Of a DNA stretch of 64,000 nt, positions 62,004 to 64,000 are shown piece after piece. The notes under the pieces were generated by a model. That model was not told the DNA's origin. It did no database searches and saw only the letters and a program-made list of their open reading frames with translations. Numbering within the stretch: the first letter of the stretch is position 1; each line of letters begins with the position of its first letter. Both the position numbers and the translations under genes were made by a program. This DNA comes from Nonomuraea muscovyensis (GTDB taxonomy: Bacteria; Actinomycetota; Actinomycetes; Streptosporangiales; Streptosporangiaceae): contig NZ_JACHJB010000001.1 in the NCBI RefSeq assembly GCF_014207745.1, forward strand, positions 2,914,001 to 2,978,000, written 5' to 3'.

Positions 62004-62867
62004 TCAGCGGAAGACGACGGTCCGGTCGCCGTTCAGCAGCACCCGCTGCTCGCTGTGCCACTTCACGGCGCGGGCCAGCACCTGGGCCTCGACGTCCCGG
62101 CCCGCGGTGATGAGGTCGTCGGGGTCGAGCTCGTGGTCCACCCGGACGACGTCCTGCTCGATGATCGGCCCCTCGTCGAGGTCGGCCGTCACGTAGTGCG
62201 CGGTCGCGCCGATCAGCTTGACGCCGCGTTCGTGGGCCTGGTGGTACGGCTTGGCCCCCTTGAACCCCGGCAGGAACGAGTGGTGGATGTTGATGGCCCG
62301 CCCTTCGAGCCGCTTGCACAGGTCGTCCGACAGGACCTGCATGTAGCGGGCGAGCACCACGAGGTCCGCGTCGTACTCGGCGACCAGCTCCAGCACCCTG
62401 GCCTCGGCCTGCGCCTTGGTGTCGGGGGTGACCGGCACGTGGTGGTAGGGCACACCGTAGGAGGAGGCCAGCGGCTCCAGGTCGGGATGGTTGGAGACGA
62501 TCGCCGGGATCTCGATGTTCAGCGCTCCGCCCTGGCGGCGGAACAGCAGGTCGTTCAGGCAGTGGCCGAACTTCGACACCATGATGAGCGTCCGGGTGGG
62601 CGTCGAGGCGTCGTTGAGCCGCCAGTTCATCTGGAAGGACTCGGCGACGTAGGTGAAGCCGGCGCGCAGCTCCTCCAGCCCGTGCTGGGCGGCGAAGTGC
62701 ACGCGCATGAAGAAGCCGCCGCCTCTGCGGTCGTTGAACTGCTTGCTCTGCAGCATGTTGCCGCCGTGCTGCACCAGGAAGCTGGTGACGGCGTACACGA
62801 TGCCTGGTTTGTCGGAGCAGGAGACCGTCAGGACGAACTCGCGTCCGGGATCGGGTCGGGGAGACAT
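62004..62867 (-). CDS. purU: Formyltetrahydrofolate deformylase
   Basis: The 287-residue enzyme has an N-terminal ACT domain (VSCSDKPGIVYAVTSFLVQHGG) and a C-terminal formyltransferase-like domain with NIHHSFLPGFKGAKPYHQA and GATAHYVTADLDEGPIIEQD; His and Asp of these motifs are catalytic. It releases formate and free THF from 10-formyl-THF. In this cluster it would return THF after methyl groups from dimethylglycine and sarcosine are oxidised on folate. AGGAGGTGTG lies directly before the ATG. Confidence 0.95.
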   Translation of the reverse strand: MSPRPDPGREFVLTVSCSDKPGIVYAVTSFLVQHGGNMLQSKQFNDRRGGGFFMRVHFAAQHGLEELRAGFTYVAESFQMNWRLNDASTPTRTLIMVSKFGHCLNDLLFRRQGGALNIEIPAIVSNHPDLEPLASSYGVPYHHVPVTPDTKAQAEARVLELVAEYDADLVVLARYMQVLSDDLCKRLEGRAINIHHSFLPGFKGAKPYHQAHERGVKLIGATAHYVTADLDEGPIIEQDVVRVDHELDPDDLITAGRDVEAQVLARAVKWHSEQRVLLNGDRTVVFR

Positions 62868-62881
62868 CACACCTCCTAGTG

Positions 62882-62896
62882 TTGCGTATAGCGCAC
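62882..62896. promoter_or_regulatory. IclR-type operator 3 (purU)
   Basis: TTGCG-TATAG-CGCAC differs from the consensus by one base. It lies 15 bases before the purU start codon, so it overlaps the transcript start. A half-site, TATGCGCAA, follows at about 62907-62915. Confidence 0.75.
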
Positions 62897-63062
62897 AACG
62901 GTGATGTATGCGCAACAGCGTGGACGCCAGAAGCCGCTCGCGTCAAGAGGGTCGGTCGCTTGCCGTGACGGGCGCACTTCGCAGCGATTTGGTATGTGAT
63001 GTACGCCACCACTTGACGCGGCGTAGTCGAGCGGTCAATCCTGTTCCTCACTAAGCATTGCC

Positions 63063-63077
63063 TTGCGCAATACGCAA
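63063..63077. promoter_or_regulatory. IclR-type operator 4 (betB)
   Basis: TTGCG-CAATA-CGCAA is a perfect inverted repeat and the best copy of the motif. It lies 17 bases before the betB start codon, with AAAGG as ribosome site between. Confidence 0.8.
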
Positions 63078-63094
63078 CGATCAAAGGTGCGCCG

Positions 63095-64000
63095 ATGACC
63101 GATCTCTATATCGGCGGCACGTGGACCAAGCCGGCCGACGGTGGGCAGCGCCTCATTCACTCGCCCGCCGACGGCAGCCTCGTGACCACGGTCGCAGAAG
63201 CCACCGCGACCGACACCGTCGCCGCCATCCGGGCGGCCAGGCATGCCTTCGACCACGGCACCTGGCCCGCCACCCCGGCGCGCGAGCGGGGAGCGCTGCT
63301 GTACCGGGTGGCCGACCTGCTGGAGCGCGACCGCGACGCCTTCGCCCGCGCCGAGTCGGGCGACACCGGCAAGCGGCTCGTGGAGAGCGAGTACGACGTC
63401 GACGACTGCGTGTCGTGCCTGCGGTACTTCGCCGGCGTGGCCGGCACCGACGCGGGCCGCGTGGTCGACACCGGCCGTGACGACGCGATCAGCCGGATCG
63501 TCCACGAGCCGGTCGGCGTGTGCGGCCTCATCACCCCGTGGAACTACCCGCTGCTCCAGGCGACGTGGAAGGTCGCCCCGGCGCTCGCCGCCGGCAACAC
63601 GTTCGTGCTCAAGCCGAGCGAGCTGACCCCGAGCACCGCGATCCTGCTGATGCGGGCGCTGGAGGAGGCGGGCCTGCCCGCCGGCGTCGCCAACCTGGTG
63701 CTGGGCGCCGGGGCGAGCGCCGGCGCACCGCTCGCCGAGCACCCCGACGTGGACCTCGTGTCGTTCACCGGCGGCCTGGAGACCGGGCGGCGCGTCATGG
63801 CGGCGGCGTCGGCCACGGTCAAGCGGGTGGCGCTGGAGCTCGGCGGCAAGAACCCCAACATCGTCTTCGCCGACGCCGACTTCGAGACCGCGGTGGACTT
63901 CGCGCTGACCGCCGTGTTCCTGCACTCCGGCCAGGTGTGCTCGGCCGGCGCCCGGCTGCTCGTGGAGGACTCGCTGCACGACGCCTTCGTGGACGAGCTC
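63095..64000 (+). CDS. betB: Betaine-aldehyde dehydrogenase, 3' end outside window
   Basis: The first 302 residues are present and in frame to the edge. It is an aldehyde dehydrogenase: [20 protein letters not shown] and [10 protein letters not shown] for NAD binding, [18 protein letters not shown] with the catalytic Glu, and [11 protein letters not shown] with the nucleophilic Cys (about residue 282). It would oxidise betaine aldehyde to glycine betaine. AAAGG and a perfect IclR-type site lie upstream. About 180 residues should follow beyond the window. Confidence 0.93.
   Translation, partial: MTDLYIGGTWTKPADGGQRLIHSPADGSLVTTVAEATATDTVAAIRAARHAFDHGTWPATPARERGALLYRVADLLERDRDAFARAESGDTGKRLVESEYDVDDCVSCLRYFAGVAGTDAGRVVDTGRDDAISRIVHEPVGVCGLITPWNYPLLQATWKVAPALAAGNTFVLKPSELTPSTAILLMRALEEAGLPAGVANLVLGAGASAGAPLAEHPDVDLVSFTGGLETGRRVMAAASATVKRVALELGGKNPNIVFADADFETAVDFALTAVFLHSGQVCSAGARLLVEDSLHDAFVDEL

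Overview
The window is high-GC actinomycete chromosome. Many genes start with GTG, genes are often translationally coupled through ATGA or GTGA overlaps, and the markers are typically actinobacterial: a bacterial proteasome activator (Bpa), a mycothiol-dependent formaldehyde dehydrogenase, a deazaflavin (F420) type DUF385 protein, DUF4446, an SCO4226-like nickel-binding protein and a GPP34 protein. Overall gene style fits Streptosporangiales (Nonomuraea-like), but that placement is an inference. There is one tRNA gene, tRNA-Ser(UGA), one TPP riboswitch, and no rRNA, CRISPR array, intact prophage or intact insertion sequence.

Layout. 1-3.7 kb: end of a GPP34 gene, then tenA, an Fpg/Nei glycosylase, a deleted HxlR regulator, a rhodanese, and a TPP-riboswitch-controlled CytX-type transporter (thiamine precursor salvage). 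3.7-10 kb: O6-alkylguanine alkyltransferase, a PAS/GAF histidine kinase, an RsbW-like ATPase, a YidC paralogue with DUF6412 and a small membrane protein, and a two-component pair. 10-17 kb: STAS protein and an envelope-glycan-like block (GT2, MptB-like GT, a large phosphatase-like membrane protein, GT87). 17-26 kb: DUF4446, pheA, an M64 peptidase, LysR, serS, a membrane sialidase-like protein, cspA, a HAD phosphatase, and the bpa/quinone oxidoreductase operon. 26-34 kb: a ParA/MinD-like ATPase with a long repeat-rich N-terminus, tRNA-Ser, a NUDIX-NYN fusion, an alcohol dehydrogenase, and a decayed sugar-use locus (LacI, palindromic operator, broken ABC permease, intact GH43).

34-52 kb is accessory in character: a SigG-like sigma factor, a permease-prefix protein with an orphan PadR-type operator, an aldo/keto reductase-epimerase pair, LysR, a chimeric remnant (signal peptide joined to an SDR tail), TetR with an octapeptide repeat tail, a choice-of-anchor P secreted protein, CHMI isomerase, SdpI, an M15 peptidase, an MFS drug exporter, a CehA/McbA metallohydrolase with a cupin, and a polysaccharide deacetylase-glycosyltransferase fusion.

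52.7 kb to the right edge is the most coherent system: a choline/glycine-betaine demethylation regulon. BetA and BetB would oxidise choline to betaine. A Rieske oxygenase with its own ferredoxin and reductase would remove a methyl group as formaldehyde. MscR plus a metallo-beta-lactamase hydrolase would convert formaldehyde to formate through mycothiol. A molybdopterin formate-dehydrogenase-like protein could oxidise formate, and PurU would release formate from formyl-THF. An IclR regulator sits in the middle, and four copies of one inverted-repeat site (consensus TTGCG-N5-CGCAA) lie in front of the ferredoxin operon, betA, purU and betB. The dimethylglycine and sarcosine steps are not in the window.

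Reductive scars are frequent: three broken genes (HxlR, ABC permease, SDR chimera), several expanded in-frame repeats, and four convergent gene pairs whose 3' ends overlap.
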